Shown here: in pieces, positions 20,744-31,855 of the stretch
How positions within the stretch are numbered: position 1 is the stretch's first letter
Layout of the letters: each line of letters opens with the position of its first letter
DNA from: Novosphingobium olei
GTDB taxonomy: Bacteria; Pseudomonadota; Alphaproteobacteria; Sphingomonadales; Sphingomonadaceae
Reading direction: 5' to 3'
NCBI RefSeq assembly: GCF_012927405.1
Contig: NZ_JABBGM010000009.1
Location: 62,001 to 126,000, forward strand
Length of the DNA: 64,000 bases
The notes under the pieces: generated by a model
Told to the model about the DNA's origin: nothing
The model's database searches: none
The model's input: only the letters and a program-made list of their open reading frames with translations
Made by a program: the position numbers and the translations under genes

Positions 20744-22027
20744 ATGGACAAGATCATCATTCGCGGCGGCAAGCGCCTTTCCGGAACTGTTCCCGTCTCT
20801 GGTGCCAAGAACGCGGCGCTGACCCTGCTGCCCTGTGCCCTTCTGACCGACGAGCCGGTCACTTTGCGCAACTTGCCCCGGCTGGCCGACATCGATGGTT
20901 TCCAGCACCTGATGAACCAGTTCGGCATCTCGACCTCTATTGCCGGCGCGCGGCCCGAAGACTTCGGCCGGGTCATGACGCTGCAGGCCACGCGCCTCAC
21001 CTCGACGGTCGCGCCCTACGATCTGGTTCGCAAGATGCGCGCGTCGATCCTCGTGCTCGGCCCGCTCCTCGCACGCGCGGGCGAAGCGACCGTGTCGCTG
21101 CCCGGCGGATGCGCCATCGGCAACCGCCCGATCGATCTCCACCTCAAGGCGCTCGAAGCGTTCGGCGCGAAGATCGAACTTGCCGCCGGTTACGTCCGCG
21201 CGGTCGCGCCCGATGGCGGCCTTCCCGGCGGGCGCTACAGCTTCCCGGTGGTCTCGGTCGGCGCGACCGAGAACGCGCTGATGGCGGCCGTGCTCGCCAA
21301 CGGCACCAGCACGCTCCACAACGCCGCGCGCGAGCCCGAGATCGTTGACTTGTGCAACCTGCTTGTCGCCATGGGTGCCCAGATCGAAGGCATCGGCACT
21401 TCGGACATCACCATCCACGGGGTCAATCGCCTGCATGGCGCGACCTATATGGTCATGCCCGATCGCATCGAGGCCGGCTCCTATGCCTGCGCCGCGGCGA
21501 TCACCGGCGGCGAAGTGACCCTCGCCGGCGCCCGCGCCAGCGAGATGGAAGCCACGATCCAGGCGCTGCGCGATGCCGGCGTGCATGTCGAGGAAACCAA
21601 GGCCGGCCTCCACGTGGCCGCCGATGGCGAACTGCGGCCAGTTACGCTCTCGACCGCGCCCTATCCGGGCTTTGCGACCGACATGCAGGCCCAGCTCATG
21701 GCGATGCTCTGCCTTGCCAAGGGCTCGAGCGTCCTGACCGAGACGATCTTCGAAAACCGCTACATGCACGTGCCCGAACTGAATCGCATGGGCGCGCGGA
21801 TCGAAACCAAGGGCCGCACCGCCATCGTTCATGGCGTGGATCGGATGCACGGCGCCGAAGTCATGGCGACCGACCTGCGCGCGTCGATGAGCCTGGTCAT
21901 CGCCGGCCTTGCTGCAGAGGGCGAAACGCAGGTCCACCGCCTTTACCACCTCGACCGTGGCTATGAACGGCTGGAGGAGAAGTTTGCCCTGCTCGGCGCC
22001 GATGTCGAGCGCGTCGGCGGGGACTGA
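20744..22027 (+). CDS. murA: UDP-N-acetylglucosamine 1-carboxyvinyltransferase
   Basis: 427-residue first enzyme of peptidoglycan precursor synthesis, adding enolpyruvate from PEP to UDP-GlcNAc; the fosfomycin target. The start [29 protein letters not shown] and the active-site loop [15 protein letters not shown] are intact; Cys123 is the residue that fosfomycin alkylates. Length is normal for the EPSP-synthase-like two-domain fold. AAGGGG upstream of the ATG is a good ribosome-binding site. Confidence 0.97.
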   Translation: MDKIIIRGGKRLSGTVPVSGAKNAALTLLPCALLTDEPVTLRNLPRLADIDGFQHLMNQFGISTSIAGARPEDFGRVMTLQATRLTSTVAPYDLVRKMRASILVLGPLLARAGEATVSLPGGCAIGNRPIDLHLKALEAFGAKIELAAGYVRAVAPDGGLPGGRYSFPVVSVGATENALMAAVLANGTSTLHNAAREPEIVDLCNLLVAMGAQIEGIGTSDITIHGVNRLHGATYMVMPDRIEAGSYACAAAITGGEVTLAGARASEMEATIQALRDAGVHVEETKAGLHVAADGELRPVTLSTAPYPGFATDMQAQLMAMLCLAKGSSVLTETIFENRYMHVPELNRMGARIETKGRTAIVHGVDRMHGAEVMATDLRASMSLVIAGLAAEGETQVHRLYHLDRGYERLEEKFALLGADVERVGGD

Positions 22028-22030
22028 GGC

Positions 22031-22339
22031 TCAGGCGATCGTCAGGCGCACGTGCACGCGTGCGCCCACGGTCGCGCCCTCCGACAGCTGCACCGCGCGC
22101 TTGATCGGCACCAGGTATCCACCATCGCGCGGCATCAGGGATGTCGTGAACTGCGTCGTCCCGATTGTTGCCGTCACTGGAACGCAGCCCCAGCCATAGC
22201 TTGCGCTGCGCGCGGCGTGGGCTACTTCGCCGACGCATTCGGGCGGGATGGGCGCAAACACATACGGGGCGGGGCCGCGCCACGCGATCAGCACCGCCGT
22301 GAACGTCAGCTCGGCAAGCGGCGCGCCGTCATTCGGCAT
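22031..22339 (-). CDS. DUF1905 domain protein
   Basis: 102-residue small beta-rich protein. Hallmarks of DUF1905 are visible: WRGPAPYVFAPIPPE near the start, then the short turn YGWGCVPVTATIGTTQF and a closing GGYLVPIKRAVQLSEGATVG. Function unknown; members often occur beside small regulators or in housekeeping operons. The ATG overlaps the end of the upstream ribbon-helix-helix gene by 11 bases (ATGCCGAATGA), implying translational coupling. It ends 3 bases from the murA stop, convergent. Confidence 0.8.
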   Translation of the reverse strand: MPNDGAPLAELTFTAVLIAWRGPAPYVFAPIPPECVGEVAHAARSASYGWGCVPVTATIGTTQFTTSLMPRDGGYLVPIKRAVQLSEGATVGARVHVRLTIA

Positions 22340-22577
22340 GCGCCGCGCCCTGCAGCCGCGCCACCAGCCACAGCCGCACCGCGCTGGCGAGGCCGGGCGG
22401 CGTATCCGCTTGAATTCGTTCGACGTCGATCCGCGCGACCAGTGCGTTGATCGGCACGCTCTCGTCCTCTGCCGCGCTGCGCAGCATGTCCCAGAACAGC
22501 GGCTCGAGGCTGATCGAGGTCTTGTGCCCAGCGATCTCGACCGAGCGCTTGACCGGAGGGTGATAGGGCGAGCTCAT
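22329..22577 (-). CDS. ribbon-helix-helix domain protein
   Basis: 82-residue protein of the COG4321 type. The strand RSVEIAGHKTSISLEPLFWDML followed by two helices (SVPINALVARIDVERI, GLASAVRLWLVARLQ) is the ribbon-helix-helix arrangement used for DNA binding as a dimer. It may regulate its own operon with DUF1905 or the divergent HTH-DUF4019 gene, whose start is only 61 bases away; this is inference. The ATG at 22577 was chosen because the frame upstream runs antisense into the HTH gene without homology. Confidence 0.75.
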   Translation of the reverse strand: MSSPYHPPVKRSVEIAGHKTSISLEPLFWDMLRSAAEDESVPINALVARIDVERIQADTPPGLASAVRLWLVARLQGAAHAE

Positions 22578-22638
22578 CGGGGCAGGGTACGAGAAATTCG
22601 GGGTGGCCCGCAAGTTGGGCCGATCGTACATCCGGGGC

Positions 22639-23406
22639 ATGACCGGCAACCATCTTGCATTGAGCGAAAAGGAAAAGGAGACGCTGCGGCTGCTGCTGGC
22701 CGGCCACGATGCCAAGTCGATGGCGCGCCATTTCGGCCTGTCGGTCCACACCGTCAACGAACGCCTGCGCGAAGCGCGCCGCAAGCTCGCCGTGTCGAGC
22801 AGTCGCGAAGCGGCGCGGCTGCTGCACGAGATCGAAGGACAGACCCCCCAATCGCTTGGGGACAAGGCTTTGCTGGATGCGGCCGTGCAGGATCAGGAGC
22901 AACCTTTTGGTCTACCAGCCCAACAGAGCGGCCATCGGGGCCGGCCCGGCTGGATTGCAGGAGGCATTGCCATGTTATTGAGCCTGACCCTTGCCGCAGC
23001 TCTTGCGGTCGCCGGCGGTGCCAGTCCGGTTGCGCCGTCGTCGGTGCCCGCGGCTGATGCAGCGCCGCTGACCGTCGCCGAAACCGAAGCCGTCGCCGCC
23101 GCGCGCCACTGGCTCGAACTGGTCGATGCGCGCGACTGGAAGGCAAGCTACGATCTCACCACGCGGGCCTTCCGCACCAGCAACACGCTCGACGGCTGGA
23201 CGCAGGCCGCGCTTGGCGTCCACGGCAAGTTCGGCCCGGCCAGCAGCCGCGTGCTGCTCTCGGCAGAGGAAACGCCGGCGCCGCCCGATGGCAATGTGGT
23301 GGTGAAGTTCCGCGCCCGCTACGCCAACAAGCCCGAAGGCTCCGAACTGCTGACGCTGGTGCATGAGGATGGGGTCTGGAAAGTATCGGGGATCTACATC
23401 GCCTGA
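22639..23406 (+). CDS. LuxR-type HTH protein with membrane span and DUF4019 domain
   Basis: 255-residue protein with three parts. Residues about 6-65 are a GerE/LuxR-type helix-turn-helix (LSEKEKETLRLLLAGHDAKSM, LSVHTVNERLREARRKL). A single hydrophobic span lies near 115-135 (IAGGIAMLLSLTLAAALAVAGG). The C-terminal part is a DUF4019 domain (ARHWLELVDARDWKASYD, LLTLVHEDGVWKVSGIYIA). This places a DNA-binding head in the cytoplasm and a sensor-like domain in the periplasm. The gene may begin earlier at GTG 22603; neither start has a strong Shine-Dalgarno. It ends at the bidirectional hairpin 23416-23446. Confidence 0.78.
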   Translation: MTGNHLALSEKEKETLRLLLAGHDAKSMARHFGLSVHTVNERLREARRKLAVSSSREAARLLHEIEGQTPQSLGDKALLDAAVQDQEQPFGLPAQQSGHRGRPGWIAGGIAMLLSLTLAAALAVAGGASPVAPSSVPAADAAPLTVAETEAVAAARHWLELVDARDWKASYDLTTRAFRTSNTLDGWTQAALGVHGKFGPASSRVLLSAEETPAPPDGNVVVKFRARYANKPEGSELLTLVHEDGVWKVSGIYIA

Positions 23407-23415
23407 TCCGAAAGG

Positions 23416-23446
23416 CAGGTCCGCCGCAATGTTTGGGGCGGACCTG
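23416..23446. terminator. bidirectional hairpin between convergent genes
   Basis: Perfect 10-base arms CAGGTCCGCC and GGCGGACCTG with an 11-base loop lie between the stops of the HTH-DUF4019 gene and phaB. T-rich runs on either side are short, so it may be a partly factor-dependent terminator. Confidence 0.7.
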
Positions 23447-23466
23447 TCTGTCGTCCCGGTGGCGGA

Positions 23467-24189
23467 TCAGTACATGTGCTGGCCGCCGTTGATGCTCATG
23501 GTCGAACCCGTCACGAAGCCACCTTCCTCCGATGTCAGGAACGACACGCCGCGCGCGATCTCGCTCGCCTGGCCCAGGCGGCCACACGGAATCTTGGCGA
23601 CGATCTTCTCGAGCACCGGGGGCGGAACGGCGGCGACCATGTCAGTATCGATATAGCCCGGCGCGATGGCGTTGACGGTGACGCCGAACTTCGCGCCTTC
23701 CTGCGCAAGCGCCTTGGTGAAGCCGTGGATGCCGGACTTTGCTGCGGCGTAGTTGACCTGGCCGTACTGGCCTGCCTGTCCGTTGATCGAACCGATGTTG
23801 ACGATGCGGCCCCATCCGCGCTCGCGCATGCCGGGGAAAGTCGCCTTGGCCATGTTGAAGCAGCCGCCAAGGTTGATGCGCATCACTTCGTTCCAGTCAT
23901 CGAAGCTCATCTTGTGCAGCACGCCGTCGCGGGTGATGCCGGCGTTGTTCACCACGATGTCGATCGGACCGACTTCGGCGGCCACGCGCGCGCAGCCTTC
24001 CAGCGTCGCTTCATGGTCGCCCACGTCCCACTTGTAGGTCTTGATCCCGGTGGCTTCGGTGAAGGCGCGCGCCTTTTCCTCGTTGCCGGCGTAGTTGGCC
24101 ACCACGGTGCGGCCTTCGGCCTGCAGGGCTAGGCTGATCGCCTCGCCGATACCACGTGTCCCGCCCGTAACGATTGCTACTCTTGTCAT
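23467..24189 (-). CDS. phaB: acetoacetyl-CoA reductase (SDR family)
   Basis: 240-residue short-chain dehydrogenase. It has the NADP-binding TGGTRGIGEA, NNAG, the catalytic Ser in GSINGQAGQYGQ and the catalytic Tyr/Lys in YAAAKSG, matching the PhaB subgroup that reduces acetoacetyl-CoA to (R)-3-hydroxybutyryl-CoA for polyhydroxybutyrate. Two ATG codons lie 6 bases apart (24195 and 24189); GGGAG is one base from the first but 7 from the second, so 24189 is preferred. No phaA or phaC is in the window. A FabG-type 3-oxoacyl reductase is the alternative but the GQYGQVNYAAAKSG motif favours PhaB. Confidence 0.9.
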   Translation of the reverse strand: MTRVAIVTGGTRGIGEAISLALQAEGRTVVANYAGNEEKARAFTEATGIKTYKWDVGDHEATLEGCARVAAEVGPIDIVVNNAGITRDGVLHKMSFDDWNEVMRINLGGCFNMAKATFPGMRERGWGRIVNIGSINGQAGQYGQVNYAAAKSGIHGFTKALAQEGAKFGVTVNAIAPGYIDTDMVAAVPPPVLEKIVAKIPCGRLGQASEIARGVSFLTSEEGGFVTGSTMSINGGQHMY

Positions 24190-24221
24190 CCACATACTCC
24201 CGCCGTCGCCCTCTCGCGGTT

Positions 24222-24250
24222 AGGGTAGAAGCATGACTGTCCTGCGACAA
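24222..24250 (-). promoter_or_regulatory. candidate promoter of phaB
   Basis: On the minus strand TTGTCG (24250-24245) and TACCCT (24227-24222) are separated by exactly 17 bases, about 35 bases before the phaB start. The -10 match to consensus is only partial, so this is a suggestion. Confidence 0.3.
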
Positions 24251-24342
24251 GTGTTAGGTGCCGGGTATCCGCCCCGATTGACGCTGCGCTGCAGCATGGT
24301 CTAGCCTTCGGAATTGCGGTCTGCAGGATCGCGGGGAGTGAC

Positions 24343-25035
24343 ATGGATCAGCCGCCAGGCCGCCGCGCGGCAGACTTGTTCGAAGACCTGCTCCCATCCT
24401 GCGGCGCGACGGATCAACCCGGTGTCGTCGTGCTGGACGAATGGCACGTCTGGTCGCTTCACCCGACGACCGAGGACCAGCTGCGCATCGAACGCTACCT
24501 CGATGGCTTTCCCATGCGCGGCAAGCGCATCCTCCACGTAGGCGCGGGCAATTCGCTTCTGGCCAAGCGCTTCTGCGCGCGCGGCGCCGAAGTCGTCGGC
24601 ACCACCATCACCCGCGAAGAAGTGACCCATGGCCGCAGCCTTGCGATACCGCGCTACGACGTTCGGCTGCACAACAAGTACCTGGGGGCAGACGGCCTGG
24701 AATGGGGGCAGTTCGACTTCATCGTCGACAATAACCCGACCACATTCGCCTGCTGCCTCGATCACTACATGGCGATGCTTCGGTTCTATGCCGATGTGCT
24801 CAAGCCCGATGGGCAGTGGCTGGTCGACCGGGTCGGGCTCGGCTGGGTCGCATCCGACGACATGTCGCCCCGCTGGCGCTTCTCGCTCGACGATCTGGCC
24901 CGCTCCGCCGCGCTGGTCGGGCTGCAGGCAGCGGCGATGACGGATGATGTGATCGCGGTTTCGGCAAAGCCACCGCGCAAGCCAAGCGCTGCAAGGCGCA
25001 TCGCGATGCGGCTGCTCGATAAATTGCGGCGGTGA
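24343..25035 (+). CDS. class I SAM-dependent methyltransferase
   Basis: 230-residue protein with the SAM-binding motif ILHVGAGNSLLAKRF near residue 63 and the acidic post-I/II positions GAEVVGTTIT; FDFIVDNNPTTFACC near 125 corresponds to motif IV, and LKPDGQWLVDRVGLGW to motif VI. The substrate is unknown; the segment DEWHVWSLHP before motif I is unusual and could contact it. It is a single gene, divergent from phaB, with the 153-base gap holding promoters for both. Confidence 0.77.
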   Translation: MDQPPGRRAADLFEDLLPSCGATDQPGVVVLDEWHVWSLHPTTEDQLRIERYLDGFPMRGKRILHVGAGNSLLAKRFCARGAEVVGTTITREEVTHGRSLAIPRYDVRLHNKYLGADGLEWGQFDFIVDNNPTTFACCLDHYMAMLRFYADVLKPDGQWLVDRVGLGWVASDDMSPRWRFSLDDLARSAALVGLQAAAMTDDVIAVSAKPPRKPSAARRIAMRLLDKLRR

Positions 25036-25072
25036 AATTCGGTGCCGCCGCGCCATGCGTGGCGGCGTCGGA

Positions 25073-25858
25073 TCAGAAGCGGAACTGGGTTCCGACGTAG
25101 ACGGCCTGGTTGTCCTGCTTGCCGTCGGTCAGCGGGCGCAGGCGGTCACGCTCGGACGAATAGCGGATGCCCGCGATCGCGTTGAAGTTGCGCGTCAGGC
25201 GATAGCTGCCACCCAGGTCGAGCTGGTAGTCGCCCTGCGTTTCCAGCGTGCGCGGCGCGCGGCCGGTGCGTTCCTTCTCGTCGATCTGGATGCGCGGCGC
25301 GAGGCGACCGGGATTGACCGAAGTGGTCGAGCCGGCCGGCGTGAAGCTGCGCAGATCGGGAATGTCGAGGCGCTGGATCTCGCGCGGCAGCACCGTGCCG
25401 CTGCCCGCTGCAAAGCTCTGGTACCCGCGCGCCGCGCCAAGGTTGTAGACCGTGGGCGCAATGCGCACGGCGGCAAAGCCGGGTACGGTTGCCGAAGCGG
25501 GCAGGGTGCCGCGGACCGAAATCGCACGGGCATCCGCGCCATCGATGCGGATCGCGACGGTCACCGCGCGGTTCGGACGGGTTTCCGATCCGGCGGGGGT
25601 GAAGCGGAACAGCTTGCCATGCGTGGGCAGGCCGAACTGCGCGGCAAGCCGTGGATCGACCGAGGCCGGCGTGAACGAACCGAGGCCACCACGGGCCGCC
25701 AGGCTGACAGGCGTCGAGTCGATCTTGCTGACCAGCGTGCTGCCGACGGCCGGAACGGCGAAGAGCGCGACCGCGAAAAGACCCGCGCCGATCAGGGGCG
25801 CACGAAGAAAGCGGTACTTTTCAGCCCCTTTCACTCGCTTGTCCGCCTGCTTGCGCAT
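25073..25858 (-). CDS. uncharacterised envelope protein with three FTPA motifs
   Basis: 261 residues from ATG 25858 (another ATG lies at 25879). A basic N-terminus is followed by one hydrophobic stretch near residues 20-40 (APLIGAGLFAVALFAVPAVG), a signal anchor or signal peptide. The motif FTPA recurs at residues 62, 86 and 172 in related contexts (GSFTPASVDP, FRFTPAGSET, RSFTPAGSTT). The last ~55 residues have alternating beta strands (YQLDLGGSYRL, AVYVGTQFRF) and end in Phe, as outer-membrane barrels do. I do not recognise a named family. Outer-membrane or periplasmic location is inference. It is isolated, with 184 bases upstream to the next minus-strand gene. Confidence 0.7.
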   Translation of the reverse strand: MRKQADKRVKGAEKYRFLRAPLIGAGLFAVALFAVPAVGSTLVSKIDSTPVSLAARGGLGSFTPASVDPRLAAQFGLPTHGKLFRFTPAGSETRPNRAVTVAIRIDGADARAISVRGTLPASATVPGFAAVRIAPTVYNLGAARGYQSFAAGSGTVLPREIQRLDIPDLRSFTPAGSTTSVNPGRLAPRIQIDEKERTGRAPRTLETQGDYQLDLGGSYRLTRNFNAIAGIRYSSERDRLRPLTDGKQDNQAVYVGTQFRF

Positions 25859-26042
25859 CTGTCTTACCTTGGCCCTCATTCGCCCGGTGTTTTCCGATCG
25901 ACTCGTCTAAGCGAGATGGTCGGGACGCCGGTTCGTTCCTCGACATAAGCAAATGGTGGTTACATTTCCAGTACGCCCAAGCACGGGAATGTCCTCATTC
26001 CGTCGCTTGCTGCCAACCTGTGGCTGAATCTCCACAGCAGCG

Positions 26043-27086
26043 TCAGCGCGCGCGGCGCATCGCCCGCTCCATCCGCGCGCTGGCCGTCATGTGCGGCAGC
26101 AGCCGCCGCGCAATGGCCCGCGCCATGGCCTTGACGCGGAAGTAGCGCGCCAGCATCGGGTTGTTCTCCTCCGCGATCCGCCCACTGATCAGCGCAATCC
26201 GTTCGGGCGGCGTGCCGCGCGCCAGGATCGATGCCGCGGCGATCGTCGCGAAGTGGGCGTTGTCCTGCCCCACCACGCCGCCGCAGATCGACAGCAGGTG
26301 GATGTTCTTGAACGCCACCAGCGTCTCCTGCTCGACCAGTTCGGGCTGCTCCATCAGCATTTTGTGGTTGGCGTTGTTGAATCGCTGCTCCTGCGTGTCG
26401 AAGATCAGCTCGACGCCGGCCGGGCAGACGATCTCCTGCGGTGCATTGGGGCTGTCGCTTGCCAGGAACAGCTTGGCGAAAGGCCAGGCGGCATGGATCT
26501 CGGCGATGCGTGCATTGATCACCGCCGCGGGCACGAACGCGGTCTCGACCGCCTTGTCGCCGCGGCGGAAATGCACGCCCAGCGTATCGCCATCGACCCC
26601 CAGCCGCACACGCTGCGCCTCGTTCCAGGCCACCACCTTGGGGGTGACTTTCATCCAGTTGAAAACCAGACCTTCGAGCAGGATCTGGCTGGCAATCTCG
26701 ACGCCAAGCCGGGCCGAAGCCTTTTGCAGCAAGGGCGTGCTGAAATGCGGGCCGTGCACCGACATCAGCTTGGGATCGTGCACCACGATCCTGTCCGGCT
26801 GGTCGGCAGCGATCTCGACGATCGGCGCGGTATCAAGCCCGGTCAGGTCGTGCCCTTCGTCGTGCAGCGCGGCCAGCGTCTGGCCATAGGGCGGATCGGT
26901 CAGGCCCAGGAACACCGCCTTGCGGCCCAGCGCCAGCGCCATGGCGAGCGTCAGCAGCCGCCCGCTCAATTGCCCGCCCAGGCCGCAGGCGACCGGGCGG
27001 AACACCAGCAGCCGGTCGCCCGGGCCGAATTGCAGTTCGTCGAGCTTGCGCTCGAACAGGGCGGTCAGTTCGGGAGACGCGTCCAT
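26043..27086 (-). CDS. fucosyltransferase-like protein (NodZ/GT23-like)
   Basis: 347 residues. The motif GVHFRRGDK near residue 170 matches the HxRRxDK GDP-fucose-binding signature of alpha-1,6-fucosyltransferases and NodZ; FAKLFLASDSPNA follows at the spacing expected for the next conserved strand. The N-terminal GCGLGGQLSGR-type glycine-rich turn (ACGLGGQLSGRLLTLA) resembles the start of the first Rossmann domain. It may transfer a deoxyhexose to a surface glycan, but homology is only motif-level. The gene starts on the stop of the SGNH gene (TGATG), so the three genes 28989 to 26043 form one operon. Confidence 0.55.
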   Translation of the reverse strand: MDASPELTALFERKLDELQFGPGDRLLVFRPVACGLGGQLSGRLLTLAMALALGRKAVFLGLTDPPYGQTLAALHDEGHDLTGLDTAPIVEIAADQPDRIVVHDPKLMSVHGPHFSTPLLQKASARLGVEIASQILLEGLVFNWMKVTPKVVAWNEAQRVRLGVDGDTLGVHFRRGDKAVETAFVPAAVINARIAEIHAAWPFAKLFLASDSPNAPQEIVCPAGVELIFDTQEQRFNNANHKMLMEQPELVEQETLVAFKNIHLLSICGGVVGQDNAHFATIAAASILARGTPPERIALISGRIAEENNPMLARYFRVKAMARAIARRLLPHMTASARMERAMRRAR

Positions 27087-27979
27087 CAGGCTTCCTCGCG
27101 CGCAGGCAGGAACGGGGCGATGGCGTCGGCGATCAGCCGCGCGCCACGCGCATTGGGGTGAATGAAGTCGAGATAGCAGTCATCGCCCCAGCCGGGCAGC
27201 CTGCTCGGCGCGACGAAGCCGGTGCCGGGCCGCACTTGCGCCAGGCGGCGGAAGAAGGGCTCGCCGTCCACATCCTCGCCCCGCAGCGCATGGGCGACGA
27301 TCACGATCGGCCCCGCGATCTGCGGCGCGACCTGCGCAAAGCGGGCGAGCGCCGCCTCGCGCATCTCGGGCATGTAGGGACCGGGGCGCGAAAGCATGCC
27401 CTTCACCGGCCACCAGCGCGGCTGGGTGCGATAGATGTGCCGGCGCGCCAGCCACAGCGCCAGCCACAGCGGTCGGCGCGTGGGGAACGAGAGCTCGCTT
27501 TCGCCCTGGCCCACCGTGTCGAAATCGCCGCTGTTGACGACCCACACCAGCGCGGCGGCCTGCGCCCAGCCGGGCAGCGCGGTCAGTGCGCCGAGTTCGT
27601 TGTCGAGCGCCCAGCCGTGGCAGGCGACCGGGCAGATCGCCTGGCCCGTCTCGCGCTCCAGCACCGCGGCGAGCGTTTCGCTCTGGTCGAGGTGCAGCCC
27701 GCCTTCGACCACGCTGTCGCCCAGCACCACGACTTTGCCGGCAAGCGTGTCGACATCCACGTCGGTGCGGATGCCGAACCGGCCATAGCGCCAGCGCGCG
27801 CGGCGGCGAAAGCGTCCCTGCTGGTCCGATGCCATGCGATAGACCGAACGTTGATCGCGCACGAACAGCGGGAAGCCGCCAATCCCCGTCACCCGCAGGC
27901 CGATCTCGACCGCCAGCAGTGCGATCAGGCCCAGAGCGCCTGCCACTGCCAGAAGATCGAGAAGCGTGCGGCCGATCAT
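27086..27979 (-). CDS. membrane-anchored SGNH/GDSL hydrolase-like protein
   Basis: 297 residues. One hydrophobic span lies near residues 5-28 (LLDLLAVAGALGLIALLAVEIGL), then a periplasmic SGNH domain: block I VVLGDSVVEGG with the nucleophilic Ser, and block V DFIHPNARG with the Asp/His pair. Such proteins act as O-acetyl esterases or acyltransferases on polysaccharides. The start overlaps the upstream glycosyltransferase stop (ATGA), and the downstream fucosyltransferase-like gene starts on its stop. The context suggests modification of a surface glycan. Confidence 0.65.
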   Translation of the reverse strand: MIGRTLLDLLAVAGALGLIALLAVEIGLRVTGIGGFPLFVRDQRSVYRMASDQQGRFRRRARWRYGRFGIRTDVDVDTLAGKVVVLGDSVVEGGLHLDQSETLAAVLERETGQAICPVACHGWALDNELGALTALPGWAQAAALVWVVNSGDFDTVGQGESELSFPTRRPLWLALWLARRHIYRTQPRWWPVKGMLSRPGPYMPEMREAALARFAQVAPQIAGPIVIVAHALRGEDVDGEPFFRRLAQVRPGTGFVAPSRLPGWGDDCYLDFIHPNARGARLIADAIAPFLPAREEA

Positions 27980-28989
27980 GCGAGGCCGAGGAACCCGCGC
28001 AGCTTCGTCACGCTTTCCTCGCCCCACTGGCGCGCGCGGCGGGCGGCCAGCACCGGGTCGGTCGGCGCCGGCACGGCAACGCCATCGAAGCTCGCCACCT
28101 CGCCGTCATAGGCGACGTAAGCCAGTCCCTCTGCCCGGCACGTGCGTTCGAGCAACGAGCCCTTGCGCACGATTACCGGCAGTCCGAGCTGGATTGCCCG
28201 CCCGAACACGCCGGAGGCCTGGTCGTAGTCTAGCGCATAGCAGCACCACACCGCGTCGGCGGCGGCATAAAGGTCGAGCAGTTCGTCGTGGCTGATGTAT
28301 TCGGACTTCGCCTGTCCGCCAGCGGCCACGAACGGATCGAGGCACGGCGCGACCAGCCGGTCGACCACCCGCCCGCCGAACGCGAAGAGCCAGCGCTCGC
28401 GCAAGTCCGCACGCGCCGCGAACAGCTGCGAAAACATGTCGAAGCCCTTGGCCTCGTCCTGACGCCCCACCGCCACGACCACGCGGCGCTTCGCGGCGGC
28501 GGCGCGGATCTCCTGCGCAAAGGCCCCGATCGGCCGGTCGGCATCGACCGCGTCGGGGTAGTGCAGGTCCCAGTACTGCGGATCGTAGATCCAGCCGCTG
28601 GCAAAGCGCGCGAATCCGGGCTCCAGCTCGAAAGGCAGGATGGTCAGCGTGGCAACCCCCGGCAGGCGCTTGACCAGTCCCAGCAGCATCCGCTTGACCC
28701 GCAGCCGCAGCAGTCCGCCTTCCAGCAGAGGCAGCGGGCGGAACAGGATGCCGGCGGTGCGCCGTCCCATCGCGGCCCGCACCACGCAAAGCAGGATGTA
28801 CGATCCGACCGATGCCTCGATCGCGCCGTCCAGCACCGGCTGGCGTGCCCACAGCGCGCGCCACAGCGACGACGTGCGCGTGCTGCCGATCAGGCGCGCC
28901 ATCAGCGCGTAATATTCGCCCCGGTGCCCGTCGTTTCCGGGATAGTTGTCGTAGATCACCACGGCGGGTGAAACGGCGCGCTCTGACAT
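27976..28989 (-). CDS. glycosyltransferase (GT4-like)
   Basis: 337 residues in GT-B form. The N-terminal half has VVIYDNYPGNDGHRGEYYALM; the C-terminal half has VVVAVGRQDEAKGFDMFSQLF, the family GRxxxxKG donor loop, then SEYISHDELLDLYAAADAVWC and DQASGVFGRAIQLGLPVIV in the place of the usual E-x7-E. The first residue of that motif is not Glu, so the assignment to GT4 is by overall pattern. It is the first gene of the three-gene operon with the SGNH and fucosyltransferase-like genes. Confidence 0.7.
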   Translation of the reverse strand: MSERAVSPAVVIYDNYPGNDGHRGEYYALMARLIGSTRTSSLWRALWARQPVLDGAIEASVGSYILLCVVRAAMGRRTAGILFRPLPLLEGGLLRLRVKRMLLGLVKRLPGVATLTILPFELEPGFARFASGWIYDPQYWDLHYPDAVDADRPIGAFAQEIRAAAAKRRVVVAVGRQDEAKGFDMFSQLFAARADLRERWLFAFGGRVVDRLVAPCLDPFVAAGGQAKSEYISHDELLDLYAAADAVWCCYALDYDQASGVFGRAIQLGLPVIVRKGSLLERTCRAEGLAYVAYDGEVASFDGVAVPAPTDPVLAARRARQWGEESVTKLRGFLGLA

Positions 28990-29053
28990 GTCGCTGCTTT
29001 TCGCAGTTGCGGGAGCTACGTCAAGACCCCGCCATGGGATGCGTGCTGCACTG

Positions 29054-29094
29054 CAAAAAGACGGGCGCCCCGGACATGGTCCGAAGCGCCCGTC
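29054..29094 (-). terminator. intrinsic terminator of clpB
   Basis: On the minus strand GACGGGCGC pairs with GCGCCCGTC around an 17-base loop that itself folds (CGGAC/GTCCG), and five T follow directly. It begins about 19 bases after the clpB stop. Confidence 0.88.
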
Positions 29095-29112
29095 ATGGCC
29101 TGTCGGCCGGCG

Positions 29113-31692
<2,580 letters not shown>

Positions 31693-31855
31693 GGGGGTCT
31701 TGTCCTCCTGATCCGCCCAGAGGTAGTGTGTCTTTTTGGCAACACAAGGATCTGGATCAAAAATGGGTCGAGCACGCCCGCAGCGCAATGTCGCCGGTCG
31801 AAAATTGCCGATGGTTCATTGGTTTTCGTGCGCGCCGTCGTTAGCATCGGCGCCC

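Noticed and set aside
25986..26037. Short hairpins GGAATG/CATTCC and CTGTGG/CCACAG downstream of the fucosyltransferase-like gene
   Set aside because: Six-base stems without a T run; could be chance.
31693..31830. Heat-shock sigma-32-type promoter before clpB
   Set aside because: ACCCATTTTT resembles a -10 element, but no matching -35 at suitable spacing was found.
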